A stretch of 64,000 bases of DNA from Aurantiochytrium sp. KH105 (lineage: Eukaryota; Sar; Bigyra; Thraustochytrida; Thraustochytriidae). Location of the stretch: NCBI GenBank assembly GCA_003116975.1, contig BGKB01000005.1:191880-255879 (forward strand), in the 5' to 3' direction. The translations under genes and the position numbers were made by a program. The notes beneath the pieces are model-generated. The model did not search any database, was not told where the DNA came from, and was given only the letters and a program-made list of their open reading frames with translations. How positions within the stretch are numbered: position 1 is the stretch's first letter; each line of letters begins with the position of its first letter. Shown here one piece after another: positions 31,391-41,241 of this stretch.

Positions 31391-32260
31391 TCACCTGCAA
31401 CACAACCTCCAATATGGCAACGTTATACGAGTGCGAAATATCTTCTCTCGCTGCAGAAGAAAAAGACTTGATAGCCAAAAAGCAACATCATCAACGAAAT
31501 GCCCTCGTCCACCATCACCGCCACTAGATGTAAAGACGAGCTGACTGACTATCATTTGCAACGGTTTGGTGAAATGACGATGCGCAGCTTTCCAGACATG
31601 CGCGGCAGGCACTGCGTCAACTTGCAGAACGTGGAGGCACCCCAGATCCTCATGGTACTCGATGACATCGACCCACTCTCTGACCTGCTCACAGTCGTCG
31701 GATGCACGAACGTGTAGTTGTAGTGGTCTGAGCTCTTCGTCAGGAGGAGACTCAACAAAGTTGCTGTTCGACAGCGAGTGCATCCACTCCTTAACTCATC
31801 CGCTCGTTGCGACTTGCCTCGTCAACAGCGAAGACGCTGGAGAACTCAGCATCCAGCCCAAGACGACGTTTCTGTAAAGCTACAGGACTCCTTCTCTGAG
31901 CACCTGTCCACGGCCAAAGGTTGTGCGCGCAAAAAGCCGGCGGGAGCGGTCCTGCGCGAAATCTGCAATAGCAAAGTAGACATATACCAGGGCGCGAGCG
32001 CGCAATCATCCGCGAATGGCCATGGCAACGGACTTTCAGTGCTCTTCTGCGACACCGATATTAACTCCTCTTCAGAACACTTCTGCGAACGCTCGAACCA
32101 GGCCTCAAAACGCAATCCAAGGTGCTCCAGGTGCATCCTAGTGTGAAAACCCCGCCCTCGAGCACTTTGCCACCATGCCTTTTTTGAGTTTGCTCACGCC
32201 GTCTAACTTGGGATCACCGCATACTTTGAGGTGATGATTTGGCCAAGGCGAGCTTTTACT
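31391..32260. other. Possible degraded coding remnants
   Basis: Short ORFs on both strands look partly protein-like but none is continuous. On the plus strand, 31499-31717 ends in APQILMVLDDIDPLSDLL, resembling the kinase-2 segment of NB-ARC/AAA-type ATPases, but no P-loop is found upstream. The plus ORF 31778-32146 and the minus ORF 31391-31783 have no recognisable domain. Treated as unassigned. Confidence 0.35.
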
Positions 32261-34230
32261 TCATTTCTTCGATACCCGTCTCGCACGTCTGACCAGCCCA
32301 TCGATCAACGCAGGTAGCTCATGCTCTGTGGAGTTGCCTGGAAACATTGCGCAAGCCCTTTCCCTCTCCGATGACCTGTATTTCTTTCCCTTGCTCCGAC
32401 GCCGACTCTGCCTCTTGTTGCCAAAGTTGTTAGCTGCACCCAACGACGGTCGCCAAGTGAGAATCTCGAGTTCGTTAAATAGTTTTCGCTGCAGATCCTC
32501 TATAAAACCGGATTTGTTACCTCCTTTCCACCATCCATGTTCAACCGCCAGAAAAGGTTTCATGAGAAGAGTGCCATCATCAAGTCTGCACTGCTGTTCT
32601 ACCTCTTCCTCGCACCAAGGCTCGAGCGAGACAAGAACGACGTCGCAGGAATCCGCGTCCCCAGCAATCGTGACTTCGGAATGTTCCGAGGGTAGAAGCT
32701 CCTTGAGGTCCTGGAGCACTTTGGACCTCTGCTTGCCTGACAAGAATATCTTGACTAGAGAGACGACTTCTTTGACAGTTCCGCCCCCTCGTGCTTCTCC
32801 CTGCAACGAGGAAAGTCCCGCACGCCTCATAAGCTCTCGGAGCATGGCATCTCCCTCGTGTTTTCGACGTCGATACGGAATAGCAATGCACTCTTTCAAT
32901 GCACGTCTTGCGCTCCTAATGTAGTCCAGAGGATGATAGTCCCCCATATTTTCCAACTCTTTGATGAGCTGAAAAGCATTTTGATATTTCTTCTCCTCTC
33001 GGTGAGCGACCTTAGCCTCCTCCTCGCAGTCTTTTGCCTTCGTTTCTTAGTCTTCTGCACGACCAACGCTATCGGATCGAGATAATGCCCCTCGTCCACC
33101 AAAACACGATATTGTTCTCGCACTATTTTCATTTTTTCCCTCTCTCTCGTTGCAAGATCGCGCAATTTATTGGCCTTTTGCTGCGCCTCATGCGTCTCAT
33201 CTTCTAACGACTTTGCTTTCCGCTTTTCCTCTTCTATGATCTCATTTTTTATGTCATCTTTTGCTTTCGCATTGCTGTGGTCCTCGAGGCTACGTTCGAG
33301 GTGGTCGAGGTCAATTTCGCAAACCTATGGCTCATTCTCGCCAGCCGTCCCAGGGTCAAAATGATCATTCTTCTCGACAAGAGAGAAGACGCGCTTGCTG
33401 ATTATTTGCCCGAAGTGGTCTACAGCAACTTTGAGCTCGGCGAGACAGAAGGGGCGTGTGAAGACATCAGTCGCCAGCACCATTATAAAACAGTGCGAGG
33501 ATAAGACCCCAAGCTCCATCGTTGTTAAGGTAATTTCGGACGCTTTCATGTCGACCCAGGCGGAGAGCTAATGACAATTGAGACCGAAAGCGAGATTTTG
33601 ACGGTACCAACCGCTTGCTTCTGCATGTGTGACAGAGAAGATGCGCCAGCGATACATCACAGGAGCCACCAATGAAGCGTCCTTCACGAATGCGTCGTCA
33701 TACTTTGTGGAATAGCATGAAACCATTTATGCAGCATGTGACCTAACTCACGGTAAATTCCATGAACTTCGCAATCTCCTTGTGTCGGGCATGCACGCTA
33801 CTGAGGCCATTTTTGTCCTATCTTTTTGTACCATTTGCAAAGCTCCGCGTCCGTGCGACTACCTCACACAGTTCAGATTTCCACTTAGCCGTGAAGTTCG
33901 TTTGTAACTGTAAGGACACGAGCGGCTCGTTCCATCGACTCATCGCAGCCTCGAGAGCCTACAAGCAGCGAGGAGTTCTTTCATGACCTCGATTCCCGCA
34001 CGAGCGTCGTGTCTGTCGGTACAGTGTCGCATTCTTTCACCCCATGCCGACGGGCTGAAATGACCGTCCTCCCAATCTGAGTCGTTCTCTTCATCCTCAA
34101 CGTTCACACTGCTGCAAGCATCGTCAAAGTTTTTGTTGGAGCCACAGTTGGACTCAGAAGAGTAATAAGCGAGCAAGCGAACAAAATAAATGTCCCTGTG
34201 CAAGCACCCGCTCGCACAATCTGCAGACAT
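32261..34230 (-). pseudogene. Decayed TIR-domain gene
   Basis: Conceptual minus-strand reading gives an acidic N-terminal part (NVEDEENDSDWEDG) from the ATG at 34230. After it comes a TIR-like segment with AWVDMKASEIT, then SSHCFIMVLATDVF and RPFCLAELKVAVDHF; this is the 'VWVDM...G...S..F.L.L...VFxRPFC..E' pattern of TIR domains in protist multidomain proteins. A highly charged coiled coil follows, then a 231-codon C-terminal ORF (32261-32956) with CDVVLVSLEPWCEEEVEQQ and ending ALIDGLVRRARRVSKK. The reading is interrupted by several stops and at least two frame changes, too many for one or two introns. It is therefore scored as a relic, or a gene with assembly errors. The TIR subtype differs from that in the LRR-Roc-COR-TIR gene. 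Confidence 0.55.
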
Positions 34231-35347
34231 CGTGAACGCACAAGTAAGATTTCGTTCGACATCGGTTTACTACTACTTGCTAAAGACGTCACTCTCTTGA
34301 AGAATTAGGGACTTGAGAGAATCTCTGCTGTGGCGTTTTTTGAAATATGGTTGTCTGCGTAAAAGTATGAAGGAATGAGGGATGGAAGGGCTTGGTCTCT
34401 TGATGCGACACATCGTGCGTTCGAGGGGTGCCGAGATAGCACATGATTTTTCTCCATGTAAGAGCCCGCTAAGAGGTGTGTGGTTGGTCATGCTCAGGAC
34501 ACCAGAGTGTGGGCCCATCCCGCTTCGAGTTGTGCGGAAAGGTCGACTCACAACAGAAAACAAAGATTTAGCAAGATCAGGAGATGAAAAGAATCAATCG
34601 GATCGGCTGCCATTCTGCGAGATCGAGGAGTTCGTCGCGACCTACATGGAGACCTGCGATAATGAAGATATGTATGAGAAAAATGCCGCAGATTGGTCGC
34701 TTCCAGCAGAGCGTGCTGGACCATGCAGTAAATACTGTTTCCAGTCTGACTGACGGATCGATCTTTAACCTTATCCGGCAGGTCACCATTAACGCCGTGC
34801 GCACGGTTTAGCAAGGCTTCCAAGAGTTCTGTTGCGTCACAGATAGTGCCGAGTGAGTTGAATGCCGCTGCTGCGCTCCAACATCACTTACATTCCGGTG
34901 CAATTTTGCAGACAAGGCACTGAAAGATAAGAAAGATGTTTGTGGTCGTCTGAAGTTTGCGACAACTTCAAGTTAAAAGCAACGTGGTCCATTTTTTGCT
35001 GCCTATCCTCGTGCGGTGAGTCTGCCCTGTATGTTTCATTCGACTTGCTTGATTGCTTTACGTTCTTGGGCACTCGCGCTTGTTTTCAAGTTGGGTTTTG
35101 CTGCGATCGATCTGCGTGCGTTCTGGGGTCCGAAGCGTCGAGACAGCCAAAGCGCAGGTCCTATGTCAAGTCCAGCGAAGCAAGGGAGTCTCAACAACTG
35201 CAGAATCAAGATTGCTCTGCGCCGCGCTTCGGTGCCACGCACGATGGAGGCGTTGAAAGCGTCGCGGACCTGAAGCTCTCGACGGGCGGCAAGGGACTGG
35301 CTTAGCTTGACTTGCCAGGTCTCGTGTATCTGCGCTGCAGAAGCAGA
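34231..35347. other. Intergenic
   Basis: 1.1 kb, no supportable gene. A 123-codon plus ORF (34382-34753) and overlapping minus ORFs show no family resemblance. Probably leader and promoter of the secreted-protein gene downstream. Confidence 0.55.
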
Positions 35348-36067
35348 ATGCAGGCCAAGCCCTCGACCCTCGCAGCCCTCCTGGTCGTCGTCGTCGTCGC
35401 TGTCGTGTCTCTTTTTGCCACTTGCGCTGTCTCCGCCGCCGCCACAAGAGAAGAAGCGTACTTGTGCGACGACACGGAAATGCTCAAACGATACCCCGGG
35501 ACTGCCGTGGAGCGCCTGCGCAACGTGCAAGAGCGCGTACGCGGGCTGTCCACCGAGACGCTCCAAGGCGATTGGCCCGATGTCCGCAGGAAACTACTCT
35601 GGGCCGGCGGTCTTCGCGACCTGGAAAACGCGCAACCTGGGAAAGGCTACACGGGTCATGCCTTCAACGACTACAACCATGTGGACCTCACCACCATGCG
35701 CATGGACGTAGCCGACGAGGAACACGACGGACGCATTCCTGGCATTGCACGCGGAAATCCGCTTGGCGAAGGCATTCGTATTGCCAGTACCCCAGACCTT
35801 GGCCCAGGAGGATCTTGGTCTACTTGTCAGAACGGCGCGGGCGAAGACCCACCGCACGATGTGGCCCATGTACAATTCCAGAGTGCAATCGCCTTCAAGC
35901 TCGTGTGGTGTCCACCATCCTTTGACTCCTTTGTTCTCGTCGACGATGATGGCGAGCTCCTCAATCGTGGCAAACCTTCGGGAAATCTTCCTCCGTTACA
36001 GCATCGTCGCGCAAATTATCAAGTCGTCGAGGGCAGCAAGTACTCTCGCGCGTGCGGCAGCGACTAA
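35348..36067 (+). CDS. Secreted protein of unknown function
   Basis: 239 residues from the ATG at 35348 (MQAKPSTLAALLVVVVVAVV). The first 33 or so residues are a clear signal peptide: short polar start, a long Val/Ala/Leu core, and an Ala-x-Ala-like end before TREEAYLC. The mature part has motif-like stretches typical of a folded domain: GKGYTGHAFNDYNHVDLTTM, GRIPGIARGNPLGEGIRIAS, GGSWSTCQNG, PPHDVAHVQFQSAIAFKLVW, CPPSFDSFVLVDDDGELL. Several Cys could form disulphides. I do not recognise a named family. No membrane anchor is seen after the signal peptide, so export or an endomembrane lumen location is inferred. Confidence 0.75.
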   Translation: MQAKPSTLAALLVVVVVAVVSLFATCAVSAAATREEAYLCDDTEMLKRYPGTAVERLRNVQERVRGLSTETLQGDWPDVRRKLLWAGGLRDLENAQPGKGYTGHAFNDYNHVDLTTMRMDVADEEHDGRIPGIARGNPLGEGIRIASTPDLGPGGSWSTCQNGAGEDPPHDVAHVQFQSAIAFKLVWCPPSFDSFVLVDDDGELLNRGKPSGNLPPLQHRRANYQVVEGSKYSRACGSD

Positions 36068-37871
36068 AATTGGAGAGTTCTCTGCCGGAGGTATCTCACC
36101 GTCACAAAAGAACCAGCGTCGTGCTTGCCGTTGGAGAGATTTCTCGCAAATGTCATCGTCGCATCCTATCTGTGAAAGGCATCTTTGTGAATCGCGTCTT
36201 CGTTTTGGTGCACCGCGCTTTTCGAGCCTTTTCTTTTCGTGGCAGAGCAATCATGAGCCCGTCAGGAGATTCGACCATTCTCCTTTCTTCTTCACCTTTC
36301 AGTCCTTGTTTGGTGCGATCTTTGGCCTACGACCGTGAGAAGCATCTTCGTCTTTGTTTGGTTGCCCCTCGCTCCTCGAGTTCGTCAAGATCGAGACAAT
36401 TCTTTTCTTCTTCTCCTTGTCCACTTTCTCGTTGCTTTTGCTCAGCAAAGCATTGGCGTCATCATCAATCGGCTTCGTCCAACATCCTCCTCTTCCTCAC
36501 ACGACGGGACGACCTTATCCCTCATCGACGTGACGACCTTCTCCCTCATCGACGTCGCGACATACTGTCAGTTGCTCGGTGCGGCGCGCGCCTCCCAGCA
36601 GGCCAAGGCGCGCGCCATGTACTCAGGGGCGTCTCTTGCGACTCTCGGCAGATTCCCCACCCCCGTCGCCCCTCCTCGGCAGAACCCTTTCAGCTCGCCC
36701 CCGTTTTCATAATCGGGCCAGGCCTGCCTCTACTCCCCGCCTGCCCCTCACCTTTTCTCGCGTGGCGTACATTCTCTTTCCTGCATGTGCGAGTTTTTCT
36801 TTCTTTCTTTCTTTCTTTTCTTTTCTTTTCTTTTCTTCTTCTCTCCCTCTCTCTCTCTGTTTTCTCTCTTTCTGATGTGTGCTCTCCTGCGCAGTGCGCG
36901 TGCACCGCGCGGGTGGTCCACTTGCGCGCGGGCCATCTCCACTTGCCCCCGCGGCGCAGCGGCCTGCGCTCTGTGCTGCGCAGCGCCTTCTTCGTCCAGA
37001 AACCTCCGTCCCGAAGCGCGCTTGCACGCGGCACAGAGCGCCGGCGTCGGGCCTGGCGCGGCGATAGTGGTCGCTCGGCATCCGCTGCCGCCTCCTCCTT
37101 TCCTTCCTTCCTTTCTTTCTTTCTTTCTTTCTTTCTTTATTTTCACCAGCCAGCAGCCGGCAGGGTTTTTCCTCTTGTGTTTGTGCTCCTACATACTATA
37201 GGCCTATAGGCCCCCTACTATACATGCAAATACATGGGCCTACTACTCGTTCGTTCACTCCTACATTTCGGAATCAGCCGAGCCCGCGCGCGAGGCCAAG
37301 CACCTCGGCGCCGCGCGAGCGAGGGAGCGAGCGAGCTGCGCGCGAGCACGCGAGCGTCCGGACGCGCTGGGCCCGCCCGCCGCTGGCCGGGGCCGCACGC
37401 CGCTCGCCCGGGAGCGAGCGCCCGCTGGAGCGAGCGAGCGCCGGAGCGAGCGAGCGCCGGAGCGAGCGAGCGAGGGGCAATCGCGGCACGCGCCGCACGC
37501 GAAAACCAGCTGGCCCGGCTTGCTCGCGGCGAGGGAGGCCGCAGACCCGCGAGCCGAGGCGGCGAGGCCGGCGGGCAGACGGGATACAGACGGCGAAGGA
37601 GCTGCGAGCGCAGGCGGGGCCCTCGCGCCAGGCCGGCGGACGCGCCGACGTCGCGAGCGCTGTCGCGCAGCCAGGCCACCACGTGCTGCTTTACGGTCGT
37701 CGTCGTCGTCCAGCACCGAAATACAGGCGTACATACATTCATACCGCCGTGGCGCACGCCGCGAGCGGCGAGGTTGGTGAGAAAGGCTGCACACAGACGG
37801 ACGGGCAAGGCGGGTAGACAGACAGACAAACAGTCAGACAGACGCTCGAGAGAGTGCTCGGTGGTGACACC
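36068..37871. other. Low-complexity leader and intergenic region before the myosin gene
   Basis: Pyrimidine-rich runs (TTTCT at 36797-36840, CTTT at 37108-37139), then GAGCGAGC-rich sequence (37310-37480). A 385-codon plus ORF (36052-37209) is Ser/Phe/Leu repeat translation of these runs and is not called. Confidence 0.7.
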
Positions 37872-40451
37872 ATGAGCGCCATGGACGCCGACGACAAGGT
37901 CTGGGTCGCAGACGCAGAGGTCGGGTGGAGACTCATGCGGGTGAAAAAGTCCAAGGGGGACTCGCTCATCGTCGCCGAGCAAGATGGCGAGGACGAGTAC
38001 GAGGTCTCAATCGACGTTACCGAAGCCTATGACCCCAGCCACGACGACACCTCGCTCTCTGACATCTATCAGATGGGCGACATGAACGAAGCCGGACTCT
38101 TGCACATTCTTCGGGAACGCGCCCTCAACGACAAAATTTACACGCACATTGGAGACGTTCTCCTTAGCGTTAACCCCTACCACAACGTTGAGGACGATGA
38201 GTTTCTGCACAACGTCGCAGATCGCGTCTACAGAGACCTTTTGCAAAATGGCTTCCGCGGAAAATCGCAGAGTGTTCTTGTCAACGGCGAAAGCGGTGCT
38301 GGCAAGACCGAGGCGTCCAAGCGCGTCATGGCCTACCTGGCCACCGCGAGCGCGCGCCGACGCAAGAGCATTGGCGCCAAGAAAAAACCGCGCTCCAGCT
38401 TTAGTGTAGTAGGTCTCTTTGGCAAGCGCGGCGCCCCCAAGCTCGGACGATCCTCCGTCACAAGCTCTAACGGCGACGCCGGCGCGGCCGCGGCGCAGGA
38501 AAACGCTACCGAACTCGAAACGAGTATCGTCGAGACAAACCCGGTTCTCGAGGCTTTTGGCAACGCCCAGACGGTCCGCAACGACAACTCCAGTCGTTTC
38601 GGCAAGTTCGTGCGTCTCGACTACGACAAGGACGGCGTCATTGTTGGCGCGCGCACCTTGCATTTTCTTCTCGAAAAGAGTCGTCTCACGCTTCACGGCG
38701 TGGGCGAGCGCAACTACCACATCTTTTACCAGCTCCTCGCCGGTTCTGCGAATGGTCTTTTGCCCGAGGACCTTCTTCCCGAGGATCTCGCTGGTCTCGG
38801 CGACGTTGCAGAATACCGCTACCTTTCTGAGCAAGCTCCCGACGAGAGCGCCGATGGTGAAGACCAAGTCGCGAGTTCGCACTCGACCAAAAATCGAGCC
38901 AGCGTGCGCCAACGCGATCTCCAGGATTTCGAGCACCTTCTCGTCTCGCTCGATCTGCTCGGCTTCAGTTCTGATGAAAAGGCCAAAATGTGGAAGATTC
39001 TCGTTGGCATTCTTCTCCTCGGTAACATCTCCTTTGAGTCCAATGGACCCGTCGGCGTCAAGTGTGTCGATGTGCACCCTGCGCTCCCTGGTTTGCTCGG
39101 CGTGCATCCGGACGCCCTCAAGACCGCCCTCGAGCGCCGGTCCGTCCGAGCAGGTCGCCGCACCTCTGTAAGCATCGTGCCCCTCAGCTTGCCCGAAGCA
39201 GAGGCCTCGCGCGATGGCCTCGCAAAGGCACTTTACGCTTCGCTCTTTGATTGGCTCGTTGAGCGCGTCAACATCGCCACTAACTTGTCCGTATCGCATG
39301 GCGGTAAGGACAAGTCGACGCTTTTTATTGGAATCCTCGATGTATTTGGTTTCGAGGTGCTGCAGACGAACTCCTTTGAGCAGCTCTGCATCAACTACGC
39401 CAATGAAAAACTCCAGAGCATGTTCGACACCTGCATCTTTGACCTCGAACGTGCCACGCTGCAGGCAGAAGACGTCGAGCCCCCAGCGCTCTCGTTTGAG
39501 GATAACGCTGATCTCATCCATCTCCTCGACAGTCGCCCCAACGGTCTCTTCCAGCTTCTCGATGAGCAAGGAGCTCTCGGCGCACGGGGTTCGGATGAAA
39601 ACTTCTTTCTTGGTCTTCAGTCCATTTATGGCGAATCCAACAGCCGCCTCATCCTCTCCAAGTTCGACCAGACTTTTGAGATTGTCCACTTTGCCGGTCC
39701 CGTCAAGTACGAGGCCCCGGGACTCGTTTCCAAGAACTCCGATCATCTCCAGCCCGATTTGCGTTCACTCATTGTCGATGGCAAAGGCCACGAGGACTTT
39801 GCGCGCACGCTCCTCAAACCCAATGAGGCACCGCACACGCGCTTCAAGGTCACGGCCCGTTCCGCCGCCGCGGCAGAGGCTGCTGGTCTTGACGACGGTG
39901 GTCCGCGCAACACGCGTAAAATGGCCAAGCTCGAGAGCGTCTCGTCCTTTTTCCGCGCGCAGCTCGCGGCGCTGTCCAGCATCCTGCTCTCCACAGATCT
40001 TCACTTTGTGCGGTGCATCAAGCCAAACGAAACCAAGAGTCTCGCGCAGTTTCACTGGGATGCCCCTCTCGTCCTCGCGCAGCTGCGCGCGCTTGGCGTC
40101 CTGCAAATGATCCAGGTCCGCAGGCAAGGCTACCCCGTGCGAAAGGACTTTGAAGATATTCTCGAGCGCTACCCTTATCTGCTCGCCGCACATGGCATTG
40201 AGTGGAAGCCTGGTCAAAACGATCGTCCTTCGCTCGTTGCGCTTCTCACGGCGGTGCTCGGGCCCGATGCAAAGAACGATCTCTTCCGTATGGGCTCTTC
40301 CAAGGTCTTTATGCTTGACGACGCTCTCAAGACGCTTAATCACGATTCTCGCGTTCAACGCGAGCAGGGATTGACCCCCGAGGAGCTCCTCGAGCAAAGT
40401 CTCGCCGCTGCAGCCGAGCAGGACCCAGAAGCTGGAGAAGGTGAAGCATGA
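37872..40451 (+). CDS. Myosin heavy chain consisting of the motor domain only
   Basis: 859 residues, single exon, ATG at 37872 (MSAMDADDKVWVAD, an SH3-like start). Actin-based motor. P-loop GESGAGKTE at about 139, switch I NDNSSRFGKF at about 236, switch II DVFGFEVLQTNSFEQLCINY at about 489, strut region FVRCIKPNETK, SH1-helix region LGVLQMIQVRRQGYPVRKDF, and converter GSSKVFMLDD. Loop 1, between the P-loop helix and switch I, is enlarged by a Lys/Arg/Ser-rich insert (RRRKSIGAKKKPRSS, then GLFGKRGAPKLG). The TEDS-rule position, about 16 residues before the DGLAK motif, appears to be Ser. The protein ends about 50 residues after the converter with an acidic helix (EELLEQSLAAAAEQDPE); no IQ motif, coiled coil or tail is present. 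Class not assigned. Confidence 0.93.
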   Translation: MSAMDADDKVWVADAEVGWRLMRVKKSKGDSLIVAEQDGEDEYEVSIDVTEAYDPSHDDTSLSDIYQMGDMNEAGLLHILRERALNDKIYTHIGDVLLSVNPYHNVEDDEFLHNVADRVYRDLLQNGFRGKSQSVLVNGESGAGKTEASKRVMAYLATASARRRKSIGAKKKPRSSFSVVGLFGKRGAPKLGRSSVTSSNGDAGAAAAQENATELETSIVETNPVLEAFGNAQTVRNDNSSRFGKFVRLDYDKDGVIVGARTLHFLLEKSRLTLHGVGERNYHIFYQLLAGSANGLLPEDLLPEDLAGLGDVAEYRYLSEQAPDESADGEDQVASSHSTKNRASVRQRDLQDFEHLLVSLDLLGFSSDEKAKMWKILVGILLLGNISFESNGPVGVKCVDVHPALPGLLGVHPDALKTALERRSVRAGRRTSVSIVPLSLPEAEASRDGLAKALYASLFDWLVERVNIATNLSVSHGGKDKSTLFIGILDVFGFEVLQTNSFEQLCINYANEKLQSMFDTCIFDLERATLQAEDVEPPALSFEDNADLIHLLDSRPNGLFQLLDEQGALGARGSDENFFLGLQSIYGESNSRLILSKFDQTFEIVHFAGPVKYEAPGLVSKNSDHLQPDLRSLIVDGKGHEDFARTLLKPNEAPHTRFKVTARSAAAAEAAGLDDGGPRNTRKMAKLESVSSFFRAQLAALSSILLSTDLHFVRCIKPNETKSLAQFHWDAPLVLAQLRALGVLQMIQVRRQGYPVRKDFEDILERYPYLLAAHGIEWKPGQNDRPSLVALLTAVLGPDAKNDLFRMGSSKVFMLDDALKTLNHDSRVQREQGLTPEELLEQSLAAAAEQDPEAGEGEA

Positions 40452-41241
40452 TGCAAAATCATGCGCATACGCGAACGATCCTCATACACGCACGCGAGTG
40501 CATTTCATGCAAGCATGCGAATGCATTCGCGCACTGTTTCTCACCTCTCTTGTCTTGCGATCTGACCAAACTTTTTCCCGCCTGACATGTGGCTTTTTCC
40601 TTCTGATGAATGATGATGTCGATGATGATGATGACGATGACGTTGATGATGAGAATCTTTCTGGCTCATCTCTCCTCTTTCTTACGCATCTCAAAATGAT
40701 CTTTGTTGTGTTTCTTTTCGCCTCCAGTTCTACCAGTCGATTCGCTTGACATCCAAAATGTTCTCTTGTCTGTCAAAAGATAGTCCCACAACTTTCGTTC
40801 TTTGTTTGGTGTTGCAATGTCCCCAATACTCCGTCGCTCGGTGGTATAGCCTCCCTTCTACTGCGCTAACAGGTAGGCTATAACGAGCAACTGCACATAG
40901 GAAAAAAAAAAAGTTTGGGATGATCCGATGCCCTCAGCTCCCCCTTTTCCAAACTGTTCATCGTCAGACGCGGGCGACGCGGAACACTTTCGCTCAACGG
41001 CTTTCTGACAGAGAGTCCCAAATTGTCCCATGGTTTCGAGCAAGTGACTTGAGTGAACGAAAAGCAACAGCGAACCACGTCGGCCTAGCCTACTTGGCAC
41101 CATCGTCAAGCTGAGACAGACAGGCGCGATCGGCACGGCGAAAGAGGAGCCAAGCAAACCTTGCTGCCAGCTGCAGGCGCGCTCGATCGCTCCTCGCGGC
41201 TCGCGGCTCGCGCAACCAAGCACATACCAAGGGGAAAAAGG
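40452..41241. other. Intergenic between myosin and bestrophin-like genes
   Basis: 790 bp, no gene. A GATGATGAC-type run lies at about 40605-40655 and an A11 run at about 40900. Confidence 0.65.

Noticed and set aside
36052-37209. 385-codon plus ORF before the myosin gene
   Set aside because: Ser/Phe/Leu runs from CTTT and TTTCT microsatellites; no conserved pattern.
38007-39746. 579-codon minus ORF opposite the myosin motor
   Set aside because: Same antisense effect of codon bias; no protein features.
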